DNA from: Lachnospiraceae bacterium
GTDB lineage: Bacteria; Bacillota; Clostridia; Lachnospirales; Lachnospiraceae
Length of the DNA: 62,537 bases
Assembly (NCBI GenBank): GCA_017483735.1
Contig: JAFUVF010000059.1
Coordinates: 1 to 62,537 of the forward strand
Direction: 5' to 3'
Positions within the stretch are counted from its first letter, which is position 1. Every line of letters starts with the position of its first letter. Position numbers and translations under genes: made by a program. The notes under the pieces are model-generated. The model made no database searches. It saw nothing but the letters and a program-made list of their open reading frames with translations, and had not been told where the DNA came from. Shown one piece after another: positions 1-7,851 of this stretch.

Positions 1-113
1 GGCTGGATGTCTACTTATAAACATGTCATTTTTATCTTTCCTACCATCTCCTTTCCTTATGAAACTACCTATTTACAAAGCTTTTCAGCCTTTCACACCA
101 TCTTTATTTGGAG

Positions 114-221
114 CTAACACCAATATTTCTTAGAGTACCGATTTTCAAAAACCGCCCCTATGACCTCATCATTTGTCTTCCAATATTTTATAAAGATATT
201 GGAGTCTGCCAAAATTCTCAA
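114..221 (-). pseudogene. Truncated PIN-domain (VapC-like) toxin
   Basis: A TTG codon overlaps the antitoxin stop (TTGA) and has a GGAG ribosome site six bases upstream. The frame gives MRILADSNIFIKYW, the typical first strand of a PIN nuclease with its first catalytic Asp (D6), and then stops after 35 residues. A complete PIN toxin has about 130 residues, so the other acidic residues are missing. The remaining bases down to position 1 do not restore a PIN frame. It is probably a dead toxin left beside its antitoxin gene. The family call rests only on the N-terminal motif and the neighbour. Confidence 0.6.
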
Positions 222-568
222 AGCACACTCCTCTCTCTAAGATCCCAGTATGCATTCTCGTCAAAATCTATTCTTCCACCTGACTGAAGAAAAAGCTTTC
301 TTTTTTGCACTTTTGACAAACTAGCAATTTCATCAGGTGATAGCGTGTCAACAAATGAGAAAAAATCGTCCGACTTATTATCTTCAAGATTTTGTGTTCC
401 CGTTGAATCCGTTTCTGCATTTACACTATCATTATCTGATTGTACTGTATTTGTATCAACCGTAAACACTCGTAAATTGTCAACTTTATCTATGAAATCA
501 AGGAAAAAACGAATCCCTTCATCTGACATGCTGTCTATTTTCTTATAAGCCTGTTGTTGAAGAGTCAT
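218..568 (-). CDS. Putative antitoxin partner of a PIN toxin
   Basis: This is a small acidic 116-residue protein. The N-terminal helix (MTLQQQAYKKIDSMSDEGI) resembles antitoxin-like proteins found ahead of PIN toxin genes in Firmicutes. The middle is a low-complexity Asn/Asp/Ser/Thr linker (about 42-70), and a short charged C-terminal segment (about 73-116) would be the toxin-binding part. The ATG has a GGAGG site. The stop codon overlaps the start of the truncated PIN frame, as in a coupled toxin-antitoxin pair. No DNA-binding fold is obvious, although an inverted repeat lies over its promoter. The function is inferred from arrangement and size. Confidence 0.5.
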   Translation of the reverse strand: MTLQQQAYKKIDSMSDEGIRFFLDFIDKVDNLRVFTVDTNTVQSDNDSVNAETDSTGTQNLEDNKSDDFFSFVDTLSPDEIASLSKVQKRKLFLQSGGRIDFDENAYWDLRERSVL

Positions 569-588
569 ATTGACACCTCCATCCCTTT

Positions 589-641
589 TAACTATCAGTT
601 GCTATAGTTAGAATTGTACCACAGCATATTATTTATTTCAA
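589..641 (-). promoter_or_regulatory. Promoter and operator of the antitoxin gene
   Basis: On the minus strand TTGAAA (636-641) and TACAAT (613-618) are 17 bases apart. Just downstream is an inverted repeat, TAACTAT (589-595) and ATAGTTA (604-610), between the start site and the ribosome site. That is where an autoregulating antitoxin would bind. Confidence 0.6.
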
Positions 642-691
642 GAATAATACCTCATCGCTCAGAGACAACATCCGTCCTGTTTTTTCCACAA

Positions 692-729
692 AAATAAGAC
701 CTTCCGGCATTTGCTTTCCGGTCTTATTT
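692..729 (-). terminator. Intrinsic terminator of the protease cassette
   Basis: A ten-base stem AAATAAGACC (692-701) pairs with GGTCTTATTT (720-729). It is 26 bases past the last gene of the 1831-755 cassette and is followed on the minus strand by a T-rich run. The symmetric A and T flanks would let it work in both directions. Confidence 0.7.
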
Positions 730-754
730 CAGATTATAGTTTTTGTAACTGCAT

Positions 755-1042
755 TTATCCTCTGGCAGGTGTACCTGCGAGCATCTTAGCGAGCTCTTTT
801 AGCCGTTCTATCGTTACGGAGGCAACCTTTGCTATCTTGTCTAAGGGATCCCCAATTTCTATCATCCTCTTTGCAATTTCTTCACTATTATTGTTGACTG
901 CTTCATTCTTTTCCGCTTCTATCTCATCTTTATATATTTCACAAAACACTTTACTCATATCCGGATCCTCCTTCTTTAACTGTTCAAAAAATCTCCTATT
1001 CTCCGACAAACAAATATCCGCAATTACTGCATTAATAATCAT
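755..1042 (-). CDS. Small protein with Rpn-like C-terminal tail
   Basis: This 95-residue protein starts inside the stop codon of the protease gene (ATGA overlap), so the two are translationally coupled. It is mostly helical and charged. The last third (IAKRMIEIGDPLDKIAKVAS) resembles the tail of Rpn/PD-(D/E)XK transposase-like proteins, where a short helix-turn-helix-like motif ends the chain. No nuclease motif is present, so it is either a remnant of such a protein or a separate small partner. The function is unknown. Confidence 0.55.
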   Translation of the reverse strand: MIINAVIADICLSENRRFFEQLKKEDPDMSKVFCEIYKDEIEAEKNEAVNNNSEEIAKRMIEIGDPLDKIAKVASVTIERLKELAKMLAGTPARG

Positions 1043-1608
1043 AGACTCTTTACCATTCCAAAATGATCTCTAACTGCCTCGTAGAAGCTTCGTTTATCCG
1101 GTTGTTTCTTTAAGCAAGAAATCATCACATAGCCGTTCTCTATAATACTACCTCCCATATATGTCTCAAATTGAGATAGAATATCCATCCCAATCAGAAT
1201 ATTCCCTCGTCTGTCATAATTCACATACACATCTCGAGATCCAATATCATATCCAGCTATTTCCAGATAGTCCAGTGAATGCTTGAACTTAATCGCTTCA
1301 TTCTTTAACTTAAATCGCTTTGTAAGAGAAGGCAGGTGTTTTCTTCCACCCGTTTCAACTCCATAGCTGTAAGTATAAATAACTGAATTCTCAATGTCTT
1401 TCCGCTTTTGTTCCTTGCAAAGTTTGGCATCACCGGTCAATCTGTAATACGGAAAAGTCGAAAGTCCGCATCCGGTATCGATTTTTACAACATTATTTAC
1501 AAAATCGTCCCCAAGTATCGAAAAATCTGCATACGTTTCAAAAGATCTGCTAATATCACCATTCGGGAGCTGTATCTCTTTCGCCTTCAAGAGCAGAAAA
1601 TCACTCAT
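1039..1608 (-). CDS. Retropepsin-like aspartyl protease family protein
   Basis: This 189-residue protein is probably cytoplasmic because it has no signal or membrane segment. Residues about 40-55 contain a DTGCGLSTFP stretch, the Asp-Thr-Gly catalytic signature of retropepsin-like proteases. Near residues 138-148 ILIGMDILSQF matches the conserved second motif (hydrophobic-hydrophobic-Gly-x-Asp) of single-domain members, which act as dimers. The gene overlaps its upstream neighbour by eight bases and its downstream neighbour by four, giving a compact operon. The substrate is unknown. Members of this family in bacteria are largely uncharacterised. Confidence 0.7.
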   Translation of the reverse strand: MSDFLLLKAKEIQLPNGDISRSFETYADFSILGDDFVNNVVKIDTGCGLSTFPYYRLTGDAKLCKEQKRKDIENSVIYTYSYGVETGGRKHLPSLTKRFKLKNEAIKFKHSLDYLEIAGYDIGSRDVYVNYDRRGNILIGMDILSQFETYMGGSIIENGYVMISCLKKQPDKRSFYEAVRDHFGMVKSL

Positions 1609-1831
1609 CTATATCATACTCCACGGTATCGCTTGCCGGAATTGTATTTACCATACACAGATTGGAATACTTACGCCTAAGCTTATGTGGAACATCACTA
1701 ATCTTATCGCTAATATATCTCAATATTCCTGTTCTGTTTTTCCTGTCATAGTCAGAGAAGACAGCAAATATGCCAGGGCGAATTGCATAATCCATGATGT
1801 TCACCATCTGATTTATCTTCACATCAGTCAT
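1601..1831 (-). CDS. Hypothetical protein, first gene of protease cassette
   Basis: This protein has 76 residues. The start at 1831 is chosen because AAAAGGAG lies just upstream; a longer frame begins at 1897 but would run through the promoter. The sequence (MTDVKINQMVNIMDYA start, acidic C-terminus) shows no domain I recognise. Its stop overlaps the start of the aspartyl protease gene by eight bases. A role as regulator, adaptor or substrate of the protease is possible, but nothing in the sequence decides this. Confidence 0.6.
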   Translation of the reverse strand: MTDVKINQMVNIMDYAIRPGIFAVFSDYDRKNRTGILRYISDKISDVPHKLRRKYSNLCMVNTIPASDTVEYDIDE

Positions 1832-1868
1832 ATCTGTTCTCCTTTTCGAATACATCTTTCCTGCTAAT

Positions 1869-1897
1869 ATTATACTGCTATCTAAGGTTATTATCAA
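1869..1897 (-). promoter_or_regulatory. Promoter of the protease cassette
   Basis: TTGATA (1892-1897) and TATAAT (1869-1874) on the minus strand have a 17-base spacer. They lie about 40 bases upstream of the 1831 start codon. Confidence 0.7.
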
Positions 1898-1955
1898 CTA
1901 AAAAACTTATCTTCGTCTGCTAATAATCCACCGATTTCAACAGTTGTATTGCCCT

Positions 1956-2798
1956 CTACTCCACCAGCCTTCCTACAACCAGATATCTGTGGTTGTCCCT
2001 TCCTGTCACGCAGGTGGAGAGGATGACTATCTTATCCTCAGTATTTATTTCAATCCCGTCTCTGACGTGGCTGTTCATCTGCCTTGTATCCTTTATCATC
2101 TTGAAGAACTGCTCAAACTCATAGTCCACCTTGAAGTCATGCTTCATCATAAGATGCTCGTCCGTGTGCTCGAATGCCGCAAAAATCTCATATATATTCA
2201 GTCCCTCCGGCGTATAGATGAAGAAATACGGCGTGTTCTCAAAGTATTCCTCGTCCTCGAAGAGGTGCAAATCTGCAAACATCGTACCGTTACGCATATT
2301 GTGACCATATAACACTGTTACCCTGTCGGAATAATCCTTGGAATTATACAATTCCGAATAGATGCAGCCCGGATATCCTGCGCTGTTGTCTATATTATGG
2401 TGGAGGTAGTATGCGTTATCCGTCGGATGCTGGAGCACCGGATAGTCTATCACGGAGCCCGGAATGTAGAGCCATGAGTATATGTCCTCGTTTTTCTCCT
2501 CACGGAGGCTGTCGAAATCAATCTCCTTCCCCGGATCCTCTATTCCCAGCTTCTCCATAAGAAGCTTTGTCTTTTCGGCTCCGGTAGGCTCCTCTGTAAC
2601 TTCCGGTGTTGCCGGTACGTTTACCTGTGCAGCTTTTGGCGCACCCTCTGCCTTGGCAGTAGTGCTTTCCGAAAGCTCGCTCAGGGTTTTTTCAGCATTT
2701 CTTCTGTCTGACAGCTGCTTTGCAAACATTGCACCGGCCACAATGCCGACAACGATACAGACAGTGATTATGACTTTATAAAGTGTTTTATTATTCAT
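1956..2798 (-). CDS. srtB: Class B sortase
   Basis: This 280-residue membrane-anchored transpeptidase joins sorted surface proteins to the cell wall. An N-terminal membrane segment (about residues 8-26) is followed by a Pro/Thr/Ala/Glu-rich spacer (about 40-75) and the sortase barrel. The triad is visible: His in VLYGHN, Cys in LSTCV and Arg in HRYLVVGR. The YSWLYIPGSVIDYPV region is typical of class B. The gene ends the polysaccharide operon, and a candidate substrate with an SPKTGE signal is encoded at 5179-5964 in the same transcription direction. Clostridioides difficile SrtB is known to use (S/P)PxTG signals, which fits this pair. Confidence 0.9.
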   Translation of the reverse strand: MNNKTLYKVIITVCIVVGIVAGAMFAKQLSDRRNAEKTLSELSESTTAKAEGAPKAAQVNVPATPEVTEEPTGAEKTKLLMEKLGIEDPGKEIDFDSLREEKNEDIYSWLYIPGSVIDYPVLQHPTDNAYYLHHNIDNSAGYPGCIYSELYNSKDYSDRVTVLYGHNMRNGTMFADLHLFEDEEYFENTPYFFIYTPEGLNIYEIFAAFEHTDEHLMMKHDFKVDYEFEQFFKMIKDTRQMNSHVRDGIEINTEDKIVILSTCVTGRDNHRYLVVGRLVE

Positions 2799-2809
2799 AT
2801 TTATTTTTT

Positions 2810-3085
2810 CCCATTAAATTTTTTTTGTTTTCCCGTCATCTTCCAACGCCACGGCGAAAGCCTTCTCTATGAACTCGTGGATTCGCAACCAAACACAATA
2901 CTCAAAAAGGGGGTTTGGCTCACACCGTGGCTTTGGAAAGCGGCGGAAGGTTCTCTGTTTCGGGCATAGCTTCGCCCTGTGCCTGCACCCTTGCGGCACC
3001 CGCATTTCCTGTTTCTCATATATCCACCCGCCGGTTCGGACATGCGCACGGCACTGACCCGAAACTTCGGATTTCACATAAACTT
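2810..3085 (-). repeat. GC-rich structured intergenic element
   Basis: About 275 bases between loaP and srtB hold no convincing gene. The stretch 2881-3060 is about 57% G+C, well above its surroundings, and has several small dyads: GGGC/GCCC near 2962-2976, GTGCC/GGCAC near 2980-2999, and CCGAA/TTCGG at 3058-3069. Open frames across it (2814-3077 and others) are rich in Arg, Cys, Pro and His and look accidental. I suspect a dispersed repeat or a structured RNA. Copies elsewhere in the genome would decide this. Confidence 0.4.
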
Positions 3086-3090
3086 ATCTG

Positions 3091-3618
3091 TTACTTTACT
3101 GTGATGGCTGCTTCCGGCTTCTTTTCGAGAAGCCTAAGTCCCACTATGAGCTCTCTCTTTTGGCCGAGGAGCTCCAATTCTATAACTGCAATACTTTTGT
3201 GTCTGTTTATCTTCTTTATGGTTCCGTCGAAGCTTGAAAGAGGACCTGTGAATACCTTTACCTCTTCCCCCTCCATATATGCGTCCGACAGCTCTATACA
3301 GTGCACCGGTCCGCCGAGGCGTTTAAGCAGCCTCTCCTCGCTCTCATACAACGGCATAAACTCATCGCCGGTCTTTAGGATATTGGTCATTTCCTTTATC
3401 TTCTTTAGCCTGAAATAAAGGCTTGCCACATCATTTGTCTCAAAAAACACATATCCGTTAAAGATTATGGAGCGCTCTATCACTCTTCCTTCTTTGAACT
3501 TCTTTTCAAGCTCCCTTAAAGGCACGAACACCTCCTCCTCGTCCTTTACAAGGGCTGCCCTGCATATCTCTGCAATGCGGAGCTCCTTTTTGCTCTCCGT
3601 CTGTATCACATACCACAT
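3091..3618 (-). CDS. loaP: LoaP-type NusG paralog (processive antiterminator)
   Basis: This 175-residue protein consists of an N-terminal NusG-like (NGN) domain (1 to about 110; MWYVIQTESKKELRIAE, GYVFFET) and a C-terminal KOW domain (about 115-165; VKVFTGPLSSFDGTI). LoaP proteins are specialised NusG paralogs encoded in polysaccharide and natural-product operons of Firmicutes. They ride on RNA polymerase and suppress terminators in long operons after recognising a leader RNA hairpin. Here the gene follows the priming sugar transferase, but only srtB lies downstream. It may therefore act back on its own operon or on another locus. Confidence 0.85.
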   Translation of the reverse strand: MWYVIQTESKKELRIAEICRAALVKDEEEVFVPLRELEKKFKEGRVIERSIIFNGYVFFETNDVASLYFRLKKIKEMTNILKTGDEFMPLYESEERLLKRLGGPVHCIELSDAYMEGEEVKVFTGPLSSFDGTIKKINRHKSIAVIELELLGQKRELIVGLRLLEKKPEAAITVK

Positions 3619-3622
3619 ATGT

Positions 3623-5074
3623 TTACATTGCTCCCTTTCCTGTAAGGACTACATATATGGTCTTTAGTATTATCTTTATATCCATTGATATGCTCCAGTT
3701 CTCTATATACTCCGTATCCAGCCTTACCACCTCGTCAAAATCCGTGATATTACTTCTTCCGCTTATCTGCCAGAGTCCTGTGACCCCGGGCTTTGTGGCA
3801 AGCCTTCTTCTGTGGTGGAGCTTGTACTTCTCCCATTCATCCACTGTCGGAGGTCTTGTGCCCACTACGGACATATCTCCCTTTAGCACATTGAAAAACT
3901 GCGGGAATTCATCTATGGAATAGTCCCTTATGAAGTTTCCTATACCCTTTTTTACCCTCCCGTCTTCATAGACCCTGCAGCCTATTATTCTCGGATCAGC
4001 CTCCAGCTTAAACATCAGGTCATCCTTCATCCGGTTGTTTTTAAGAAATTCGGCTTTTCTCTCCTCCGCATCGGGATACATACTGCGGAATTTGAGCATT
4101 TTGAACTTCCTGCCGTTCAAGCCCACTCTCTCCTGGGAAAAAAATATAGGTCCCGGGGAGCTTATGTATATGGCGGGTGCCACAAATATGCAGAGTATAA
4201 CAGCTGCGATACTTCCGATTATCCCGAAGATTACATCCATAAGCTGCTTTAGCATAAACTTAAAGGGCATTACGTAATTCATGCTGGCAGTAAGTACGGT
4301 ATATCCGCCCAGCCGCTCTACAAACATCTTCTTGTCCGCAGCCTCATCCATGTTAAAGATTGAGTAGTGAACGGTTATACCCATCGTTGAGAAGCCCTCT
4401 ATGAGCTCTGCCGGATATGGAATATCCTTCGGCAGATTGATAAATACCTCATCCACCCACTCAAATCTTGCATATTCCAAAACATCTGCTATATTGGATG
4501 GCACATATATGCCGTTTATACTCTCGCCTTTTCTGTCCCTGTCGTATATTACAGCCCCTTTTATCTCTCTTCCCTCAAAGCTGTATCTTTTTATGCGTTC
4601 AATGCATTCGGCAAGCTCTTTATCGCAGGCAATGACTATGAGCTGTCTCTTTTTGCCTCTCTTTAATTCGGCTTGGAGTGAGCGCTTCCATACGGCTCTT
4701 GTTATATACCCTATCGCCACATAGAGTATTCCTGTCAGATATATGACCACCCTCGAATATCTTGCGATATCATGTATTGTAAAGAGATATACGATGAGTA
4801 CCGCCTCTATGAGCGCCGCCGACTTAAAGGTACTTATCAGCTCCTTAAAATATCCTCTCTTTATTACGTTCTTATATATGTCGAACATGAACATTATCGC
4901 AATATCGATGAGCACCAATATGAGCGACATGCTCCTGTAAATTTCCTCTTTAAAAATATCGAAATCGGCAAATCTGGCTATATATGCGATATAAAAAGAC
5001 AACTCAAGGCTTATTATATCTATCAGCATGAAATCTATATGCTTAAACCAGTTTATATGCCTCCTTTTGTACAA
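3623..5074 (-). CDS. Polyprenyl-phosphate sugar-1-phosphate transferase
   Basis: This 483-residue initiating enzyme of exopolysaccharide synthesis transfers a sugar phosphate to undecaprenyl phosphate at the membrane. The N-terminal half has several membrane helices and a CoA-binding-like Rossmann segment (about 140-260). The C-terminal bacterial sugar transferase domain (about 275-483) shows a membrane re-entrant helix, KFRSMYPDAEERK, DEFPQFFNVLKGDMSVVGTRP and KPGVTGLWQISGRSN, the standard motifs. The exact sugar (often glucose or galactose phosphate) cannot be read from the sequence. It is the only glycan-building enzyme in this operon. Confidence 0.9.
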   Translation of the reverse strand: MYKRRHINWFKHIDFMLIDIISLELSFYIAYIARFADFDIFKEEIYRSMSLILVLIDIAIMFMFDIYKNVIKRGYFKELISTFKSAALIEAVLIVYLFTIHDIARYSRVVIYLTGILYVAIGYITRAVWKRSLQAELKRGKKRQLIVIACDKELAECIERIKRYSFEGREIKGAVIYDRDRKGESINGIYVPSNIADVLEYARFEWVDEVFINLPKDIPYPAELIEGFSTMGITVHYSIFNMDEAADKKMFVERLGGYTVLTASMNYVMPFKFMLKQLMDVIFGIIGSIAAVILCIFVAPAIYISSPGPIFFSQERVGLNGRKFKMLKFRSMYPDAEERKAEFLKNNRMKDDLMFKLEADPRIIGCRVYEDGRVKKGIGNFIRDYSIDEFPQFFNVLKGDMSVVGTRPPTVDEWEKYKLHHRRRLATKPGVTGLWQISGRSNITDFDEVVRLDTEYIENWSISMDIKIILKTIYVVLTGKGAM

Positions 5075-5107
5075 AGCATCCTTCCCCTTATGTCCTTAAA
5101 ATTTTTC

Positions 5108-5134
5108 GCTTTGCCTCCCGGAAGGAGGCAAAGC
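5108..5134 (-). promoter_or_regulatory. Strong hairpin upstream of sugar transferase gene
   Basis: An eleven-base perfect stem GCTTTGCCTCC (5108-5118) pairs with GGAGGCAAAGC (5124-5134). On the minus strand it is followed by GAAAAATTTT, not a clean T run. It lies between the wall protein and sugar transferase genes and may be a partial terminator that LoaP-type antitermination overrides, or an mRNA end-stabiliser. Confidence 0.5.
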
Positions 5135-5178
5135 AACCACATGTCTTTCATGCATGATTTTTTTGTGGAACTTATTAA

Positions 5179-5964
5179 TTAGCCGTTGTAGCGGCTCTTT
5201 TTTGTTGCATATACTGCACCTACAAGTGCGGCAATGCATACTACTGCGAATACGGATACCATCTCGCCGGTCTTGGGTGAAAGTCCGCTTCCGCTTCCAG
5301 CACCTGTTCCCTTAGCTACTCTTACGATTGCGAAGGGTGAAAGGCTGGTAACGGTTGCTGTGACTTTGTTTCCCGAGAAGGTTGCAGCCTCTCTCTTCCA
5401 TGCTCCCTTGGTAAAGTGAAGCAGGATGTAGTCATAGTTGGCGGTATCAAATGTTGCAGAAGTAGGAACGGTAAAGGTAAGAGGATGGTTTGCATCAACC
5501 ACTCCGCTGTAAAAACCTGTACCATCAGCACCGATTAAGTCTACTTCGAAGGTAGACATTACAGTTGCAGAATTTGCTGCGGATGAGCTTACGCCTGCCG
5601 CCTGCAGTGTAGCTGCTGTCTGCTGCTTGATCTGCTTGTCCTGTGCCTCGGGGATGCTTCCCTTGACATCAAGAGCAACCGCTTCGCCTGCCGCACTGCT
5701 AAGTGCGCTTACGGTATTTGAAGATGTGGAAACATCCTCAGTATCTACAGACGAAGTCTCGCCGGAGTTGGGTGTTGTGGAACTGCTGTCATCATCATCA
5801 TCGCTGTCATCATCCGAAGATGAAGGTGTAGCGGTTGCTGTGGGTGCAGGGGTGGGCGTAACAGAAGGTGCACTCGGTGAACTTACCGAAGATGCAAATA
5901 CGGTCATACCCATGAACATTGCCATAGCAAGTGACAGCACTAATGCCATAGATAATTTCTTCAT
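5179..5964 (-). CDS. Secreted wall-anchored protein with SPKTGE sorting signal
   Basis: This protein has 261 residues. The start at 5964 is chosen because GAAAGGAG lies nine bases upstream. Residues 1 to about 25 form a signal peptide (MKKLSMALVLSLAMAMFMG, cleavage near VFA-SS). Residues 25-75 are Pro/Ser/Thr then Asp/Ser rich, a likely wall-spanning linker. The middle (about 90-215) holds a beta-rich domain. The C-terminus has LSPKTGE at about 228-234, a hydrophobic helix and a KKSRYNG tail, a complete sortase signal. SPKTG is the form recognised by clostridial class B sortases, and srtB is encoded in the same operon. The role may be display or anchoring linked to the polysaccharide. Confidence 0.85.
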   Translation of the reverse strand: MKKLSMALVLSLAMAMFMGMTVFASSVSSPSAPSVTPTPAPTATATPSSSDDDSDDDDDSSSTTPNSGETSSVDTEDVSTSSNTVSALSSAAGEAVALDVKGSIPEAQDKQIKQQTAATLQAAGVSSSAANSATVMSTFEVDLIGADGTGFYSGVVDANHPLTFTVPTSATFDTANYDYILLHFTKGAWKREAATFSGNKVTATVTSLSPFAIVRVAKGTGAGSGSGLSPKTGEMVSVFAVVCIAALVGAVYATKKSRYNG

Positions 5965-6026
5965 TGGAATCACTCCTTTCATAAGATTCATGTGGTTATA
6001 TTAATCCTTTCGGAATAATACCGTTG

Positions 6027-7121
6027 TCATTCCTTATCCTCAACGGGATAATAGAAAACCTGCAGTATCAGCTCATACAAAGCCTCCTCATCTGCGGTAA
6101 ACTCCGCAAATCTTCCGTCCGCATCCATTGCGGTCTCGCCTTTAAGGGTGTACATCGCATCCTCCCCGAAGCTGTAATCCGATGCCCTGGTTACCAGATA
6201 GCTTACCTCGTCCATGGATATGTCAGTAACCATGTATTTTTTTAATGTATTAAAGAGCTTTACCGGTAGGGAAAAATCCTCCTTCGTCATGCTCACTGCC
6301 TTTTTTGCATACGCCTGTATATACTGTGTCTGGCGCTTCAAACGTTTATCCGCCCCATATGCCGTCTTCATCTCCCTGTTGTGGAGATATGCGTACGCAT
6401 CCTGACCTTTTAAGAGTATCTTTTGCCCTTCCTTTATGCTGCTCTTTGGCACATCCTCTATGGCCGTCAGCTCAACTCCTCCTATGGTGTCATTCAAAAG
6501 CGCTATAGCCCCCATATTAACGGCACAGTATCCGTCTATATTAAGTCCGTAAAAGAGGTTTGATACCACATTGACAGTCCTTTCGCAGCTTAACTCGGCT
6601 CCGTCTCCAAAACCATGCTGCAAGGCTATCTGATGCCTTCCTGTTCCCTGATATCCTCCGCCTTCGCCATAAACCTCTATATCCACCATGGTATTTCTGT
6701 TTATGCCTATCACGGATATTTCTTTATCCCTCGGATCCATTATTACAAGGAAAAGCGCATCCGCCTGTCCGCCGTCCCGGTCATTCTTTGCTTCCTTTAC
6801 CTCCTCCATCCGGTCAATTCCCATAAAGAGAAAGGTCAGTATCTCGTCATTGTACCGATAGTGAATTCCTTTATACCGTACATCTCCTTCTTCCCAATCG
6901 ATTTCTCTCCCGGAGGATTCCTGAACGCCTTCCTCCCCGGCTGTATTTCCCGCTATATTTGCAGTAAACTGTGAAATATTCTCTTCTCTGCCCTTATACA
7001 GCCTGCTCTTACCCGATACCCGCAGTCCCGCAAACACACCCACCATTACTAATGCGAGTATTGCGATGACGAGTATCGTCTTGGCTGTAAATCTGTATAC
7101 TTTCCTGCTTATCTTCAACAT
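6027..7121 (-). CDS. LytR-CpsA-Psr family glycopolymer ligase
   Basis: This 364-residue protein has an N-terminal membrane helix (about residues 14-32). The extracellular LCP domain (about 90-330) contains FLFMGIDR, DALFLVIMDPRDK, the basic NRNTMVDI motif and GGVELTAIEDV. LCP enzymes move glycopolymers from undecaprenyl pyrophosphate to peptidoglycan. It lies directly behind cpsD, so here it should attach the exopolysaccharide to the wall. The ribosome site is weak and translation is probably coupled to cpsD, whose stop is ten bases upstream. Confidence 0.9.
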   Translation of the reverse strand: MLKISRKVYRFTAKTILVIAILALVMVGVFAGLRVSGKSRLYKGREENISQFTANIAGNTAGEEGVQESSGREIDWEEGDVRYKGIHYRYNDEILTFLFMGIDRMEEVKEAKNDRDGGQADALFLVIMDPRDKEISVIGINRNTMVDIEVYGEGGGYQGTGRHQIALQHGFGDGAELSCERTVNVVSNLFYGLNIDGYCAVNMGAIALLNDTIGGVELTAIEDVPKSSIKEGQKILLKGQDAYAYLHNREMKTAYGADKRLKRQTQYIQAYAKKAVSMTKEDFSLPVKLFNTLKKYMVTDISMDEVSYLVTRASDYSFGEDAMYTLKGETAMDADGRFAEFTADEEALYELILQVFYYPVEDKE

Positions 7122-7131
7122 TTTTCATACT

Positions 7132-7851
7132 TCAGGCATGCTTCTCATCGCCGTAGTTGCCGTAATATTTGCCGTAATATTTTCCGTAATATTTTCCGTA
7201 ATATTTGCCATAATAGCCCTTGGAGGACATCTGAATCTTATTTAATATGACTCCCAGTATCCTGCAGCCCGTGACATCCAGCTGTTCCTTTACCCTTCTT
7301 GCGAAGCGATAGCTTATCTCTCCGCTTGCGATGACCATTATCGCTCCGTCGCACTGCTTGGATATTATTGCAGTATCTATGACACTCCCCAGAGGCGGCG
7401 AATCTATTATTACAAAGTCATAATTTTCCCGTGACTTTTTGATTAACTCCACAAACCTCTCGTTCCCTAAAAGCTCCGCAGGGTTCGGCGGCACGGGTCC
7501 CGAGAATATCATGTCAAAATTACTTGCGTCCGTCTGGCATATGCACTCTTCCATGGTGCATTTCCCCACGAGATAATTGGTAAGCCCCAGACGTATCCTT
7601 CCCCTCTTGTAGCGCTGTCTCATAATGGACTTTCGAAGGTCTGCGTCCACTAAAAGAACCTTTTTATTGTTCTGCGCAAAGCTCTCCGCAAGTTCAAAGG
7701 AGGTGTCACTCTTTCCCTCGTTGGGCGTGCAGGAGGTAATGACTACCACCTTTATATCATCCCCCGAGAATTCTATATTGGTTCTTAAGCTTTTAAACGC
7801 CTCTCTGGAACGGAAGTCCAGATCCCGTCTCTTTACTTCAATGTTTTGCAT
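7132..7851 (-). CDS. cpsD: CpsD/CapB-type bacterial tyrosine kinase
   Basis: This 239-residue cytoplasmic BY-kinase partners with the Wzz-like activator encoded upstream. The start at 7851 is chosen over 7887 because CAGGAG lies seven bases upstream; the gene overlaps wzz by 14 bases. Walker A (SCTPNEGKSDTS), Walker A' (VLLVDADLRKS) and Walker B (YDFVIIDSPPLG) are present. The C-terminal autophosphorylation tail carries five tandem YYGK/YYGN units, a dense tyrosine cluster. Together with CpsB (phosphatase) and Wzz it sets polymer export and chain length through phosphorylation cycles. Confidence 0.92.
   Translation of the reverse strand: MQNIEVKRRDLDFRSREAFKSLRTNIEFSGDDIKVVVITSCTPNEGKSDTSFELAESFAQNNKKVLLVDADLRKSIMRQRYKRGRIRLGLTNYLVGKCTMEECICQTDASNFDMIFSGPVPPNPAELLGNERFVELIKKSRENYDFVIIDSPPLGSVIDTAIISKQCDGAIMVIASGEISYRFARRVKEQLDVTGCRILGVILNKIQMSSKGYYGKYYGKYYGKYYGKYYGNYGDEKHA

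Noticed and set aside
711..1073. 120-codon plus-strand frame
   Set aside because: Antisense to the 95-residue gene, and its start lies inside the terminator.
2814..3077. Frames of 60-87 codons in the loaP-srtB gap
   Set aside because: Arg/Cys/Pro/His-rich, several overlapping frames of similar length and no ribosome site; treated as a structured element.
2799..3618. loaP as the general nusG gene
   Set aside because: It lies in a polysaccharide operon and not beside secE and ribosomal-protein genes, which points to a specialised paralog.
7141..7215. Short repeats that might suggest a CRISPR or satellite
   Set aside because: They are in frame and encode the tyrosine repeat tail of CpsD; no spacers or cas genes are present.
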